DNA of 64,000 nucleotides from Agapetus fuscipes (GCA_951799405.1 OX637343.1:16408524-16472523); one strand, 5' to 3'. Shown: positions 1 through 9,695, numbered from the stretch's first letter. Translations and numbers: made by a program. Notes: generated from the letters alone by a model not told the origin.

Positions 1-738
1 TTGTAAATTTGCCCTAGGCCGTTCCACCCCTAAGTAATTAACTTCAGTTTTAAACTCGACCACATAGCTTACCAAAATATGTAAGAAAACCTGCACACGG
101 CCTCTAGAGAGTGCCTCAGTTTATTAGGATTTTTAGATGAGCTTAAACGCAATGTTCTGGTCCTCATTTTCATTACCATTTTGATACTGGAAAAGATACC
201 CGAGCCTAAGGCTGTGATCTTTACGTAAAGGGTTATACGGGATATTGTATCAATCTAGAAGGTTCCAGGGTCTGAGGTACAAAATTTCACGTTAAAACTC
301 AATAATACTATTTAACTAAAATGAATGAAAATTTAAAATTTCACTAGAGGCACTGTTGCAGTTTTTATACGTTATCAAGTAAATGACTATCTTAAAGTAC
401 TACTTGTATTCTTGGGAGTTCGCCTTTTAAAAACAAAATTAAGCTTCTTGGAATAATCTAAACTTCAGCTGAGTACACAGAAAAAAGCGTTTATAAATTT
501 GCAACAATATTTTTTTTTTTTTGATCTTTTCTTTCGAGTTGAAATAATATTGGATTTTCACTTTGGCAAAGTTGAGTAATATATATTTTTTTAATTACTT
601 TCAAAGTCAATTTTTATTTTAAATTTGGAAATGAAACTCGCATCTCTTTGAAAAGAAAAATGGAAATTTTGGAATTTTAATAATAGGAGGAAAGCAATAA
701 TTATAATGATTTCAAGTGGAACTAAAATACAACTAACT
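1..738. other. AT-rich stretch without recognised feature
   Basis: Low-complexity AT-rich DNA with homopolymer runs, for example a T run near 510-522. No repeat family defined elsewhere in the window is visible. A short open frame on the minus strand at 591-839 runs into the SINE that follows and looks like chance. Confidence 0.5.
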
Positions 739-1069
739 TTGGCATCTTGGACCGGTCCGTAGTCCGTAGTGGCAACACTTCGGACTCGTAAATGAGAGGT
801 TGTGGATTCGGATCCCGGCGGAGCACAAAAATATACCATTTATATTTCGAATGTGCTCTTCGCTGAGTTGAAAAATACCTTTAAAAATAAATTTACCAAA
901 GACCGGTCACTGAAAGGTCCATCCAACCTTACAACAACTGGGTCTTGCTTGAGAATTGGCGCTTTCTACAGCGACGACCAAGCTCGCAGAGGGCTCTTGA
1001 GGTGTGATACGCACAAAAACAGCGCTCACCAAATAAATCAGCCTAATATTATTATTATTATTATTAACT
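739..1069 (+). repeat. SINE-A copy, 5' truncated, with (ATT)n tail
   Basis: tRNA-derived SINE. The head has a box-A-like segment (TAGTCCGTAGTGGC), an anticodon-loop-like ACTCGTAA and a box-B-like GATTCGGATCCC. The body passes through CTTCGCTGAGTTGAAAAA and TGGGTCTTGCTTGAGAATTGG, and it ends in (ATT)n at about 1047-1068. The first bases, TTTGGCATCTTGGACCGG, match the junction that follows the 5S-like head in the copies at 9289 and 12651. So this copy still carries the last few bases of a lost 5S module. The anticodon position reads CGT, but the parent tRNA type is uncertain. Confidence 0.88.
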
Positions 1070-1322
1070 AAAGTGTTTTAGAGTTTTTAACTAAATCGTA
1101 TCTTTAAAATACAATAAAAATATGAACATCAAATGTTCTATGTTGTCAAAACGATGACAGTACGAGTGTATGCTTGAAATAAATCATTGTAAGTTTGATC
1201 CCCATTTGTAACTTTTAACGATAGGTTTGATCTTAAGCTTTTCAAGTTTTGTATTGTTGGTGAGGGGGAGAGCGGTTTACACGATCGCAGTGCCAGGTCA
1301 GTTGCTGTCGGCAGTGGACTGA
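1070..1322. other. Unassigned stretch
   Basis: Contains AT-rich DNA and then a more balanced segment near 1255-1320. No family assignment could be made. Confidence 0.4.
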
Positions 1323-1326
1323 CGGC

Positions 1327-1981
1327 TGTTATGTTTCTATTGAAAGGTATCTTCAGGATACTTACATCCGGCTAGCTCTCATCAGCATCACTCTCAGGGC
1401 GTGGGGTTCTTTCTTTGGTATTGCTTACTTATATCTTGGGAAGATTGTATAATTAAAAGATAAGTTTAACATGAACAAATAAGGGTTTATTTATTTTACT
1501 AATATGGGGAAAAAAGGGGAAATAAGGGAATGGCCAGACCTACATCTTTTCACCGAAACACTCCCTATTCCGTTGGCTGGAGTTCTAAACGGAAGGCCTG
1601 GGCCAGCGCCTCAGGCTAGCGGCGGCTCACAAGGCGGACGCCTCCACACGTTGTAGCCCCTGGGTGGGCGCTCCTATGCACTATGTCTCTTATGCCTCTG
1701 GTCCACAAGGCGGGTGCCTTGCTGGCAGGAAATCCAAGTAGATGGGGGGGGGAGCTCCATTGTAGTGCAATAGGGGGTATTGCACCGCTTGGTGCTTGGT
1801 CGCCGACGTCTTAATCGGTTGACATCTTGCCGGGAACTGCCGATGAACTCACGAACGTGGGCCAATCGGTTCACACGGCGCAGTTCGGCCGCTTCCGTGA
1901 CCGTTCGGCTCCGTTCGGCCCACAAAACACACTGTACACTCCGAGATTGTTTTTTATATGTTATTTTAACATAACATAACA
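1327..1981 (-). mobile_element. Solo LTR, 655 bp, 4-bp target duplication CGGC
   Basis: The element begins TGTTATGTT and ends AACATAACA, an inverted-repeat terminus of the TG...CA type, and is flanked on both sides by CGGC (1323-1326 and 1982-1985). Read on the minus strand, a TATATAAAAAA-like box lies near the start and an AATAAA-like signal (the complement of TTTATT near 1488) lies further on, which sets the orientation. The middle is GC-rich. The left third, from about 1360, matches the solo LTR at 7458-8175 (CCGGCTAGCT, then CTCAGGGCGTGGGGTTC). The right third matches the fragment at 28820-29008. No internal domain or second LTR is nearby. The open frames of 107 and 64 codons inside it are not convincing as genes. 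Confidence 0.85.
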
Positions 1982-1985
1982 CGGC

Positions 1986-2338
1986 AGCTACTGACACAAT
2001 ATAAATTTGCTTTTATATCTAACCTTACTAACAACGTTATTCTCACTAGAAGCACTTTATAAGCACAAAGTTACACGTGATAATAATTTCGCTTTCGCTC
2101 TTCTTCGGGTGATCTCACACAAAACGCTCGAGAATTAAGATATCCCTTGCCTTAAACTAAGGTGTGTGGGCAACAGCTAAGGACGAAGGTAAACTTAATA
2201 CTCTGTTAAGGAAATATACACCGAAATTACAGTTTCACAGATAAGACTTGCAACGTCTAGAATTATCTTCAAATATATACACACAAATCTTACACTCTTA
2301 TTACATTACATTAATTCCCGCAATTTTAACGTTAGCAT
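1986..2338. other. AT-rich stretch without recognised feature
   Basis: No repeat family, tRNA-like or coding signal recognised. It lies between the solo LTR and a GATTA-tail copy. Confidence 0.4.
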
Positions 2339-2598
2339 CTAATCTAATATAATCTAAGCTGCAAGGATATATACCTACCTATTAAGATTTATATTAAATG
2401 CATTCCCACAAGCAGACATTTATAATTTCGCGCTAATACATGCCGCATGTGGACCTATTTTATAAGAACCCATCTCAAATGAACATAAGCCCTGCAACTC
2501 TTGCCGTCCTTCCCTGAGACAGGGGTGACATTGGCAAAGTGATCCATTTTTTCACAGTATGGGTGGTCAGCCGCATACCAACCTATAAGTCAAGGAAC
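2339..2598 (-). repeat. GATTA-tail family copy, near full length
   Basis: Family reference description. Sense strand: start TTCCTTGACTTATAGGTTGG, then GGCTGACCACCCATACTGTA, GGTTCACTTTGCCAATGTCA, a small CCCTG-TTT-CAGGG hairpin, GGTCGGCAAGAGTTGCAGGG, CACATGCGGCATGTG and ATATCTTTGCAGCTTAGATT, ending in a short tandem tail of AGATT units. Length is about 265 bp. There are no terminal inverted repeats and no clear tRNA or 5S promoter boxes, so the class is uncertain; the tail favours a SINE-like retroposon. This copy lies on the minus strand with the tail at 2339 and the 5' end at about 2598. Confidence 0.85.
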
Positions 2599-3190
2599 TA
2601 GCGACTTTAAACTGAATAAAAAGGACGCCTTATTTCAACCGTGTGGGTATTTTTTTTATCAATTTACAGTCATATAAGCTAACGTTGAGAATATAGGACC
2701 TAAGGAATATAATATTATTTTTTTCTTTCTATAGATTACAAATGCTCTTTGAAAGAATTAAGTTATTATTGGGAATGTGTAATTGTGTGTCTATGTGAGT
2801 TGTGTCTGTGTGAGTCTCTATATGGCAGGTACTTAAATACTTGTATTTGTTCGAGTTTGTGTGAGTGTTTTCTCGAATATTCTATGTAGAATGTTCTGGC
2901 GAAATGTCGCATGTGCCAGTTCTCAATATATTGAAAATAACCCTTATTCTAACTTATAAATAGAGACCGCGATGCTTTGTAGCCAGACTAGTATCGAAGC
3001 CGTCGAGCTATACAGTTCAAAATCAACTGTGTTTGTATGAGCCGAATGTGACCCGTATCTGAAATAATATTTGCAAAATAAATAACCGCAATTTTTATTA
3101 AATTAAACTCGATAAAAACATAATAATATTCTAATTGGAAATTCATGAAAAAAAAAAGTAAACAATAATTTGAGGTGGTACATATCAAAC
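2599..3190. other. Unassigned stretch with promoter-like TATA motif
   Basis: A TG-rich segment (about 2770-2860) is followed by TATAAATAGAG near 2956 and an AATAAA-like motif near 3078. This order resembles a retroelement LTR or a promoter, but I found no matching second copy and no target duplication. A similar TGTG-rich segment occurs near 19260-19315. Confidence 0.25.
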
Positions 3191-3191
3191 C

Positions 3192-3758
3192 CATGTATGT
3201 CCACCCATGTACCTAAATCGAGTTAAGGATGTACGTCTATAGTAAAAGATGAGTACATTTTGATGGTGTTTTTCAAATTCTCGGAAGTCACCGATTTTAC
3301 TATGAAAACATAGTTTAAAAAATCAAAAACTAAACAAATCCATGTATGTCCACCGTTTGGTTTGTGTCAAATCCCAGTATGTCCATTTCAACCAATCAGC
3401 ATTGAGTAGATCACTGTCATGGCGGCCATTAAAGATATTTTGTTGAGATGAGTTCAGAGCAGAATCAAGTATGTCCAGTATTGTTGGAAGTAGTTCAAAT
3501 CAGAACCAAGTATGTCCAGCTACACATTTTTTATGAAAGGTCGTAAGTGCCATGGTTTTTTTCAAAGTCCAGTATGTCCATTTTATTTTTAGTGATTTTA
3601 AGTTAATTGATTGATTTTTATTTATAAATCAATACAAACAATGTTACAATTGATAAGATGAAGCAAAACAAATAATAAAACTAGGATATTTTAGGCTATA
3701 ATTAAGTAAAAACAAAATTCCTCATTATCTCATTTTCATTTATGATGGATATACTGGG
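3192..3758. repeat. Cluster of a 9-bp motif GTATGTCCA
   Basis: GTATGTCCA occurs six times in the same direction, at 3195, 3344, 3377, 3469, 3510 and 3572. A near-match in the opposite direction (TGGATATACTGGG) lies near 3746. Spacing is irregular (149, 33, 92, 41 and 62 bp), so this is not a simple tandem repeat. The preceding base is usually A or T, and CA or CC often comes before that. Such subterminal arrays are known in some DNA transposons, where they bind transposase; that reading is inference. Confidence 0.6.
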
Positions 3759-4111
3759 TTATGATATTTACCACCTCATTTATGTACGAAGGACTGGATG
3801 TGCAATTAAAGTGTTAGTTGTATTTATTCTTATAAGTTCGTACTGGTGTTTATTTTGTTTTTTAAATAAATATTTTTTTCTGTTTAATGAGCAGATTAAG
3901 AGTGAGAGTCATTTCTCAAAATAATTTCAGGAGCAATATTTGACCTTAACAAAAAATATAATTTCATAATCGTTTCAAAAATTTAAAAGTTAATAATAAT
4001 CACCTATTTTTTAAAATAATTTTTAAAACAATTAAACACTCAAGAACTTTCGTATGAATGGAACCAAACGCTGATATTCTCTATGATAAATCACAAATTT
4101 TCATGTACCTT
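3759..4111. other. AT-rich stretch without recognised feature
   Basis: Very AT-rich. A 60-codon open frame at 3742-3924 has a hydrophobic composition typical of chance AT-rich translation. Confidence 0.4.
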
Positions 4112-4325
4112 TATCTATCTATAATTTAAGTTGCAAAGATGTATTAACATTCAAAGCTCATATCAAATGCATGCCCACAAACAAACACATGTAGTTCGCG
4201 CTTATAAATGCTGAATGTGTACTTATAAATAAAATCCAAATCTCAAGTTAAAATAAACCCTGCAACTTTTGCCGACCTTCCCTGTAACAGTGGTGACATT
4301 GGCAAAGTGAACCATTTTTATAGTA
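4112..4325 (-). repeat. GATTA-tail family copy, second subfamily, 5' truncated
   Basis: Belongs to a second subfamily in which the 3' part reads (sense) GGGCATGCATTTGATATGAG and CATTTGTAAGCGCGAACTAC, with TATAGAT rather than a long AGATT tail. It breaks off before the start at about 4325. Confidence 0.8.
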
Positions 4326-5006
4326 TATTTGTACAGTATTCAATATTTTAAAAATATATACCTACCTATCATTTTCTTTCGTGCATATTCTTTGGTTGTT
4401 TCCTTGATTTAAATTTTTTTTGACCCTAAAAGCATTAAAATGGAATAAAACAGTCAAAGCTCACCCCTAGATCACGATAAAAAACAAGAAAACTAATCGA
4501 TAACTCCAATTTTGTTTACAGATAGCAATAATCTGCTTCGGAATAAGCGCCCTAAGAAACGTCAACAGTAACAATTATCTTTGCGGGACTCTTCTCTTCC
4601 ATCCCTTCTAGATTGTAGACTGTACGAAATAATTGCATCTTAACTGACAAGCCTAAGCAGTTTCTGGCCTTGTTACAAGACGCAAAAAAATGTTCTTTCA
4701 AATTTAGAATTCTCAGTTTTTAATGTTCATAGTTTTTCTTTTATCAGAATTATTTTGTTTCAATATAGTATTGAGTTTTAGTAATAATAAGAAGAAATAC
4801 AATATTTTAATTGCTGTTTTGTGCTAAATCACTGATTGTCTTCTATCCCGACCTAATTGCACTAAGCACTTGCATTTTCTACAGCTCTAACTAATCTCAT
4901 GGGGTAGGGCATTCCACAGCACAGAGCTGGTCATGCAAAAGATACGATCATAGTACTTTGTTCATATTTTTATAGAGTTTTTTAGCATAATTAATGAGAG
5001 AGGCTT
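4326..5006 (-). pseudogene. Mostly unassigned; possible LINE RT C-terminal remnant
   Basis: On the minus strand around 4846-4965 one frame reads SVLWNALPHEI, which resembles the W-N-x-L-P motif found near the C-terminus of CR1/L2/jockey-type LINE ORF2 proteins. The frame is short and broken on both sides. The rest of the interval shows nothing recognisable. Confidence 0.3.
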
Positions 5007-5254
5007 ATAGGTTGGTATGCGGCTGACCACCCATACTGTAAAAAATGGTTCACTTTGCCAATGTCACCCCTGTTTCAGGGAAGGACGGCAAGAGTTGCAG
5101 AGCTTATGTTCATTTGAGATTGGATTTTTATATTGTAGGTCCACATGCGGTATGTGTTAGCGCGAAATTATACATGTCTGCTTGTGGGAATGCATTTAAT
5201 ATAAATCTTAAATGATATATATCTTTGCAGCTTAGATTAGATTAGATTAGATTA
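5007..5254 (+). repeat. GATTA-tail family copy with four-unit tail
   Basis: Near-complete sense copy that lacks the first few bases. It ends in a run of four ATTAG units before GGCGATCGC. Confidence 0.88.
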
Positions 5255-5264
5255 GAGGCGATCG

Positions 5265-5338
5265 CATTAGTCTAAGTCTAAGCTGCAAAAAAATGTATCA
5301 TTTAAGATTCATATTAAACGCATTCTCTTTGTAAGCAC
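5265..5338 (-). repeat. GATTA-tail 3' fragment, tail-to-tail with previous copy
   Basis: Only the last 75 bp or so of the family (CTAAGCTGC, ATTTAAGATTCATATTAAA) are present, in the opposite orientation to the copy at 5007-5254. The two tails face each other across about 10 bp. Confidence 0.7.
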
Positions 5339-5374
5339 AACAACACTAATTAAAAGCCGGCGTTGTTTCCAGTA

Positions 5375-5610
5375 CCCTTAGTACGAGTTGCAAAACTTGA
5401 GAAAAGTAAAGTTTACGGAAAATATTAAAGAGTGATTTCTCCCAAAATTCGCCGTTTTTGTTTCTTACACTTTATGGTCTTAGCAAAAGAGTTACAGTGA
5501 TGAAGAAAATCAAGTTCAAACAAACAAAAACTGCAAATTTTGGGGGAAATCACTCTTTAATACTTTCCGTAAACTTTGCTTTACTCAAGTATTGCAACTC
5601 GTACTAAGTA
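5375..5610. mobile_element. Foldback MITE, 236 bp, TA target
   Basis: Long terminal inverted repeats. The left side starts CCCTTAGTACGAGTTGCAA and the right side is its complement, with arms extending through GTAAAGTTTACGG and AGTGATTTCTCCC. It is bracketed by TA on each side, as in Tc1/mariner-derived MITEs. A second copy of exactly the same length is at 36796-37031. No transposase is encoded. Confidence 0.85.
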
Positions 5611-6207
5611 TACAGAACACCAGATCCTGTAAGAAGATCACAGCGACTAGCCAACCGCTGATAATGCCCATCGGAGCAATGGGCGAAACTGTCCGGAAAG
5701 AATCAACCAGACCACGGCTACAAAGCCCGAAAAAAGTTATTGTTATGTAAATAATGAAATTTTAACAATAACTCGTTTATTTTGGTTTGTTTTTGTAACA
5801 GATCTACATAAAAATAATAGTAGAATAAAACAAAGGTTATTTTCATATTTTTTTTGTATAAATAAACAAGATTATTATCTCAAACTTCGTTGCGTATAGT
5901 ATGACTAGGTGCTACGGGATAAGTATTTTCCTAAGGTTTGAGGAAATCATAAAACCTCTCTCATAATGCGGGCCAGCCCAGGGTGGGTTTACGTCTTTCT
6001 CCGTCTATAAAAAAGAAGGGCAGCCCTTGCAGCAATTTGCAAAATGCCGGAGGGTGTATTATTATTATTATGTAAGAAGGGAATAAATACAAATAGAGAC
6101 ATTAAAGGCATTCAGAAAAATGGTTACACAGAGATTTTACGTAGCGTTTTCATAATTCTTTCTAGTACAATTTTATTTCTGGAGAGTCTGTGCAATAACG
6201 CACCTAG
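5611..6207. other. Unassigned stretch
   Basis: AT-rich, with a GC-richer patch near 5960-6055 (GGGCCAGCCCAGGGTGGG) followed by a short (ATT)n run at about 6057-6070. The patch plus microsatellite could be a LINE or SINE 3' end, but I cannot assign it. Confidence 0.3.
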
Positions 6208-6657
6208 CGACACATAAAGTGTAACTTCTTGCCTGCGTTATCCCCGAAGAGATCACCTGTGGCGATTTATTTTAACGGGTAAGGGGGCCGGCCTCACATC
6301 AACCACTTTCAGTTGAAGTGGGGGTTTCCCAACTCCCCGCGGAGCTAATTATCATTTATTGTGAATGCTGAGTAAACCTTGAGATCGAACCCGTGCTCTC
6401 GGGATGGAATGCAAGCATTCTACCAATTGAGCTATCGACCTTTTTTTTACGAGCTTGGTCATCGTCGCTACAAAGCGCCAATTCTCAAGCAGGAACCAGT
6501 TCCTGTAAGGCTGGATGAAAGGTTTATGAATTGTTCAACCCAGCGAAGAGCAAATTTTAAAATATAAATGGTATATTTTTTGTGCTCCGCTGGGATTCGA
6601 ACCCACAACCTTCCATTCAGAGTCCGAAGTGTTACTATTGATCTACGGAACGATCAT
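6208..6657 (-). repeat. Dimeric SINE (SINE-A head fused to SINE-B)
   Basis: In sense (minus) order: SINE-A head and body, from GATCGTTCCGTAGATCAATA to GCGACGATGACCAAGCTCG, then a short A-run, then the SINE-B head GGTCGATAGCTCAATTGG with box B (GGGTTCGATC) and the SINE-B body ending GTTACACTTTATGTG. The junction, plus-strand ...CTATCGACC-T(n)-ACGAGCTTG... at about 6440-6455, recurs at 13280 and 19697. The SINE-A part stops at the same place in all three. Confidence 0.88.
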
Positions 6658-6839
6658 AAGTTCCTGAAATTTCTAAAAAATTGTGAGTCAACAGTACTCG
6701 TAAGAGGGTTGTTTAGATATTGGTTCTGGTGTTTTTTCTGAGTTGGATGACATTTCTGTTAAGACATTAATTTTCAGGACTTTCAATAAATAAAAGTTAA
6801 TTGCGTACCTACTAATTTAAGTGTTCTTTTTTTAATTGA

Positions 6840-6894
6840 GAATAGGAATGCAATCCACCAATCTATTCTGCCTGGACAGAAATAGGTATTACAT
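6840..6894 (-). repeat. SINE-C 3' fragment
   Basis: Shares GAATGCAA...CTATTCTGCC...CAGAAATAGGTATT with the 3' body of SINE-C at 21105-21150. Only the last 50 bp or so are present. Confidence 0.5.
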
Positions 6895-7146
6895 CTTATC
6901 TAAGTTGTAGTTGTTAGATATGTAACATTCGGTATTCACATTGTATACATTTTCACAAGTAGAAACGTACGAGTTCAGCTCAAACAGGCTGCATGTGGAC
7001 TTATAATATAAAAACCCAAATCTCATATGAGCATAGACCCTGCAACTCTTGCCGACCTTCCCTGGAACAGGGGTGACATTGGCAAAGTGAACCATTTTCT
7101 CCAGCATGGGTGGTCAGCCGCATACCAACCTATAAATCAAGGAACA
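6895..7146 (-). repeat. GATTA-tail family copy, diverged 3' part
   Basis: Complete 5' end (CAACCTATAAATCAAGGAAC on the plus strand). The tail region is degraded (CTTATCTAAGTTGTAG). Confidence 0.82.
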
Positions 7147-7453
7147 AAATCAAGATGTTTCCAGCCATGTTACGTTTATGTCTCCATAACGAAAACTCCA
7201 ATTGTAGCAACAAAATCATAACTCAAAGCAACAACGTAATACTTGCACTGTTTATTTCGCCATTTTTAAGGCAAAGTACCATTTTATGTCACCTTGTGGG
7301 TGGCCAAAACCGGTGGCCCGTCGCATAAATAGATCGTGTAGGGTTAATGTATGTGCGGAATACATGGGGCGGAAGGTGAGCGAAGAGATTTACTGGCTGC
7401 ATGCAAAAACATATGCAGGCGCTGCGAAACCTGAACCGAATATTTAGTTAGAA
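7147..7453. other. Unassigned stretch
   Basis: No feature recognised. It includes a GC-richer patch at about 7290-7330. Confidence 0.35.
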
Positions 7454-7457
7454 TGGT

Positions 7458-8175
7458 TGTTAGGTTTAAAATGGAAAGGTACCTTCTGATGTACCTACAG
7501 GATACTCACTCCGGCTAGCTATCATCGGCATCACTCTCAGGGCGTGGGGTTCTTTCTTTGTGTTGCTCACCTTGTATTTTGGGAAGGGCTGTATATTGAT
7601 AAGACAAGAACTAATGTTAACAAAAGAGATTTAATCAGTTAAAGTCAAAATAATATAAAAGTTGAATCCATAAATAGGAAAAGGGTTGAGAAGGAAATAG
7701 CCAGACCTGTTCTAACGCACTCGAAAACAATCACAGTTCTAGCGGTTCACTTTCAGGAAGCACTGATCTGTAGGCTGGAGTCCTAGGCGAGCTTACATTA
7801 AGCTCGGGAGGTGATGAGCACGGTTCGGGGCTTCGCCCTCCGAGAGCCACAGTCCATGAGGCGGACGCCTTAACACGTGGAGCCCCAGGGTGGAGGCTCC
7901 TCTGCACCAGGCTCCGTTCCATAAGGCGGGTGCCTTGGATGGCGGATGCTCCATGTATACTCCACGGAGCCCTCAACTGGGAAACCCAGGCAGTAATTGC
8001 CGCCTCGCAGCGCTGTGTGCGACCTCCTCCTTCGTGCGTGCGTGATCCCCGACTGGCGTCTCGGGGTTCCGAGTCACGGCGAGTGGAGCCTCGAAAGCCC
8101 TCGGTAGAACTGTAGCCATCATGCGCTGACTTCACGTTTATACAATTTAAAATGTTATTTAAAAATAACATAACA
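7458..8175 (-). mobile_element. Solo LTR, 718 bp, 4-bp target duplication TGGT
   Basis: Termini are TGTTAGGTT and AACATAACA, flanked by TGGT at 7454-7457 and 8176-8179. It is the same family as 1327-1981: shared CTCAGGGCGTGGGGTTCTTT, GGAATAGCCAGACCT-like, GGCGGACGCCT and AAGGCGGGTGCCTT blocks in the same order. The right third differs from that copy, so the two are different subtypes or recombinants. The GC-rich centre gives a 146-codon frame on the minus strand that overlaps a 61-codon frame on the other; neither resembles a protein I know. Confidence 0.85.
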
Positions 8176-8246
8176 TGGTGTTAGCTTGATTTCAGTTGGA
8201 AAAAATATATTACGTCTTTAATAGGTACCTATTAATAAAATACCAC

Positions 8247-8435
8247 CTGGCTGACCACCCATACTGTAAAGAATGGTAAATTTTGCCAATGTCACAAATG
8301 TTTCAGGAAAGGTCAGCAAGATTTACTGGGCTTATGTTCTTTTGAGCTTGGGTTGTATATTGTATGTAGGTTCACATGCATATACGTTTAATATACATCT
8401 TAAATGTAATATATCTTGGCAACATATATTATATC
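8247..8435 (+). repeat. GATTA-tail family copy, diverged
   Basis: Lacks the first 25 bp or so, has an internal deletion after GGTTCACATGCA, and ends in a degraded tail. Confidence 0.72.
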
Positions 8436-8446
8436 TAATTATATGT

Positions 8447-8590
8447 ATAATCTAAGTTGCAAAGATATTAGATATATAGAACATTTAAGGATCCCACTAA
8501 ATGCATGCCCACAGACAGGCACATGCAGGTTCGCGCCTACACATTCTGCATGTGTGCATACAAATAAACAAAACCTCACATGAACATAAC
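8447..8590 (-). repeat. GATTA-tail 3' half, second subfamily
   Basis: Tail-to-tail with the copy at 8247. It shares ACAGGCACATG and GGTTCGCGCCTACACATTC with the copy at 43881-44125, which defines a third subtype. Confidence 0.75.
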
Positions 8591-8592
8591 AG

Positions 8593-8629
8593 AACGTCTC
8601 CAGGAGAATTTACATATCCTGGAGACGTT
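8593..8629. other. Perfect 13-bp hairpin
   Basis: AACGTCTCCAGGA at 8593-8605 and its exact complement at 8617-8629, with an 11-base loop. No T-run follows, and a role as a terminator is not expected in this genome. It may be the end of a small transposon. Confidence 0.7.
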
Positions 8630-9288
8630 GGCTACGTCATCTACTAAACGTCGAGAATGACGTTTTTTTGATCAGAAGTCCCAAAATTTCTACAGCAACG
8701 GGATCATGTCTCTACCTACAAGATGGCAGATAGTCTACAAACAAAATGGCACATATGTACTGTAATTAAATGTAAATTAGCTTAGAAAAAAAATGACCTG
8801 AATTTTCATATAAAATGACTGTAATTCCATCTTAAGCCTAACAATCTAAACTTACTTTAAAAAAGAAACAAAATGAGATATTTTTGAGATTTTTATTTTA
8901 TAAATGCTTGAACATCAATCTTATAAACTCTGCGTTTGTTTCAAGTAGGCATCTATGAATGAAACCGCTACAATTTATTTCAATTTTCTAGTAAATTTTA
9001 TTTCCGCGCTAAAGTCCTGGACGAGAGGCCTATTCTGCAGTGCGAGCCAGTATATTTCCACAAAGCACCGAGGCGGCTTTGGGTCGTTAATCAATTAGTT
9101 TTGAAAGGAAAAGACGCGACTTAGGCGGCGAGAGGGGAAATCGACGAAATTGGGTTAAATATTGTAGCATTAATTTATGGTCGGCTGGAAAAAGGGAGAA
9201 AAGTCCTCTCGGACGTCTTGTTGCAAACTTGCCGATGCGGTAACACCGATTCATAGTTTATAAGTTAAAATTTTATCAGTTACATTAT
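8630..9288. other. Unassigned stretch
   Basis: AT-rich to about 8995, then a GC-richer block at 9000-9240 (for example GACGCGACTTAGGCGGCGAG) that matches nothing else in the window. It could be a single-copy host sequence, but no long open frame spans it. Confidence 0.35.
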
Positions 9289-9405
9289 GTCAACGACGTT
9301 ACCATGTTGAAAGCACCGGTTCCCATAGATCACCGAAGTTAAGCAACATTGGGCGCGGATAGTACTTGGATGGGCTACCGCTCAGGTACACCGCGTGTCG
9401 TTGGC
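9289..9405 (+). rRNA. 5S rRNA-like head of SINE-A (pseudo-5S, 117 bp)
   Basis: Runs from GTCAACGACGTTACCATGTT to GCGTGTCGTTGGC. It contains GATCACCGAAGTTAAGCAAC and GTACTTGGATGGGCTACCGC, the internal promoter region typical of animal 5S rRNA (box A, intermediate element, box C). Length is close to the 119-120 nt of a genuine 5S gene. It runs directly into a tRNA-like SINE head after six bases, so it is a module of a retroposon and not a ribosomal gene. Confidence 0.88.
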
Positions 9406-9695
9406 ATCTTGGACCGGTCCGTAGTCCAGTGGCAACACTTCGGACTCGTAAATGGAAGGTTGTTGATTCGGATCCCGGCGGAGCACAAAAAATATACCAT
9501 TTATATTTCAAATGTGCTCTTCGCTGAGTGGAAAAATTCATAGACCGGTCACTGAAAGGTCCATCCAACCTTACAACAACTGGGTCTTGCTTGAGAATTG
9601 GAGCTTTCTACAGCGACGACCAAGCTTGCAGAGGGCTCTTGAAACGATCACAAAAACAGCGCTCACCAAATAAATCATCGTAACATTATTATAAT
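9289..9695 (+). repeat. Full-length 5S-tRNA composite SINE-A
   Basis: Module order: 5S-like head (9289-9405), spacer ATCTTG, tRNA-like head (about 9411-9486, with GTCCAGTGGCAAC, GACTCGTAAATGG and GATTCGGATCCC), a body of about 170 bp, and a 3' part (GCAGAGGGCTCTTGA, AACAGCGCTCACCAAATAAA) that matches a LINE 3' UTR. It ends near an AT-rich stretch at 9680-9695. Both pol III-type heads are fairly well kept. Confidence 0.88.

Noticed and set aside
3192..3600. CRISPR-like array from the repeated GTATGTCCA
   Set aside because: The repeat is only 9 bp, spacing is irregular (33-149 bp), and the genome is clearly eukaryotic.
7731..8171. 146-codon open frame on the minus strand
   Set aside because: Lies entirely in the GC-rich part of a solo LTR, overlaps an open frame on the other strand, and has low-complexity Ser/Arg/Pro composition.
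9289..9405. Functional 5S rRNA gene
   Set aside because: Joined directly to a tRNA-like SINE head, mutated at several conserved positions, and repeated with the same junction at 12651; it is a SINE module.
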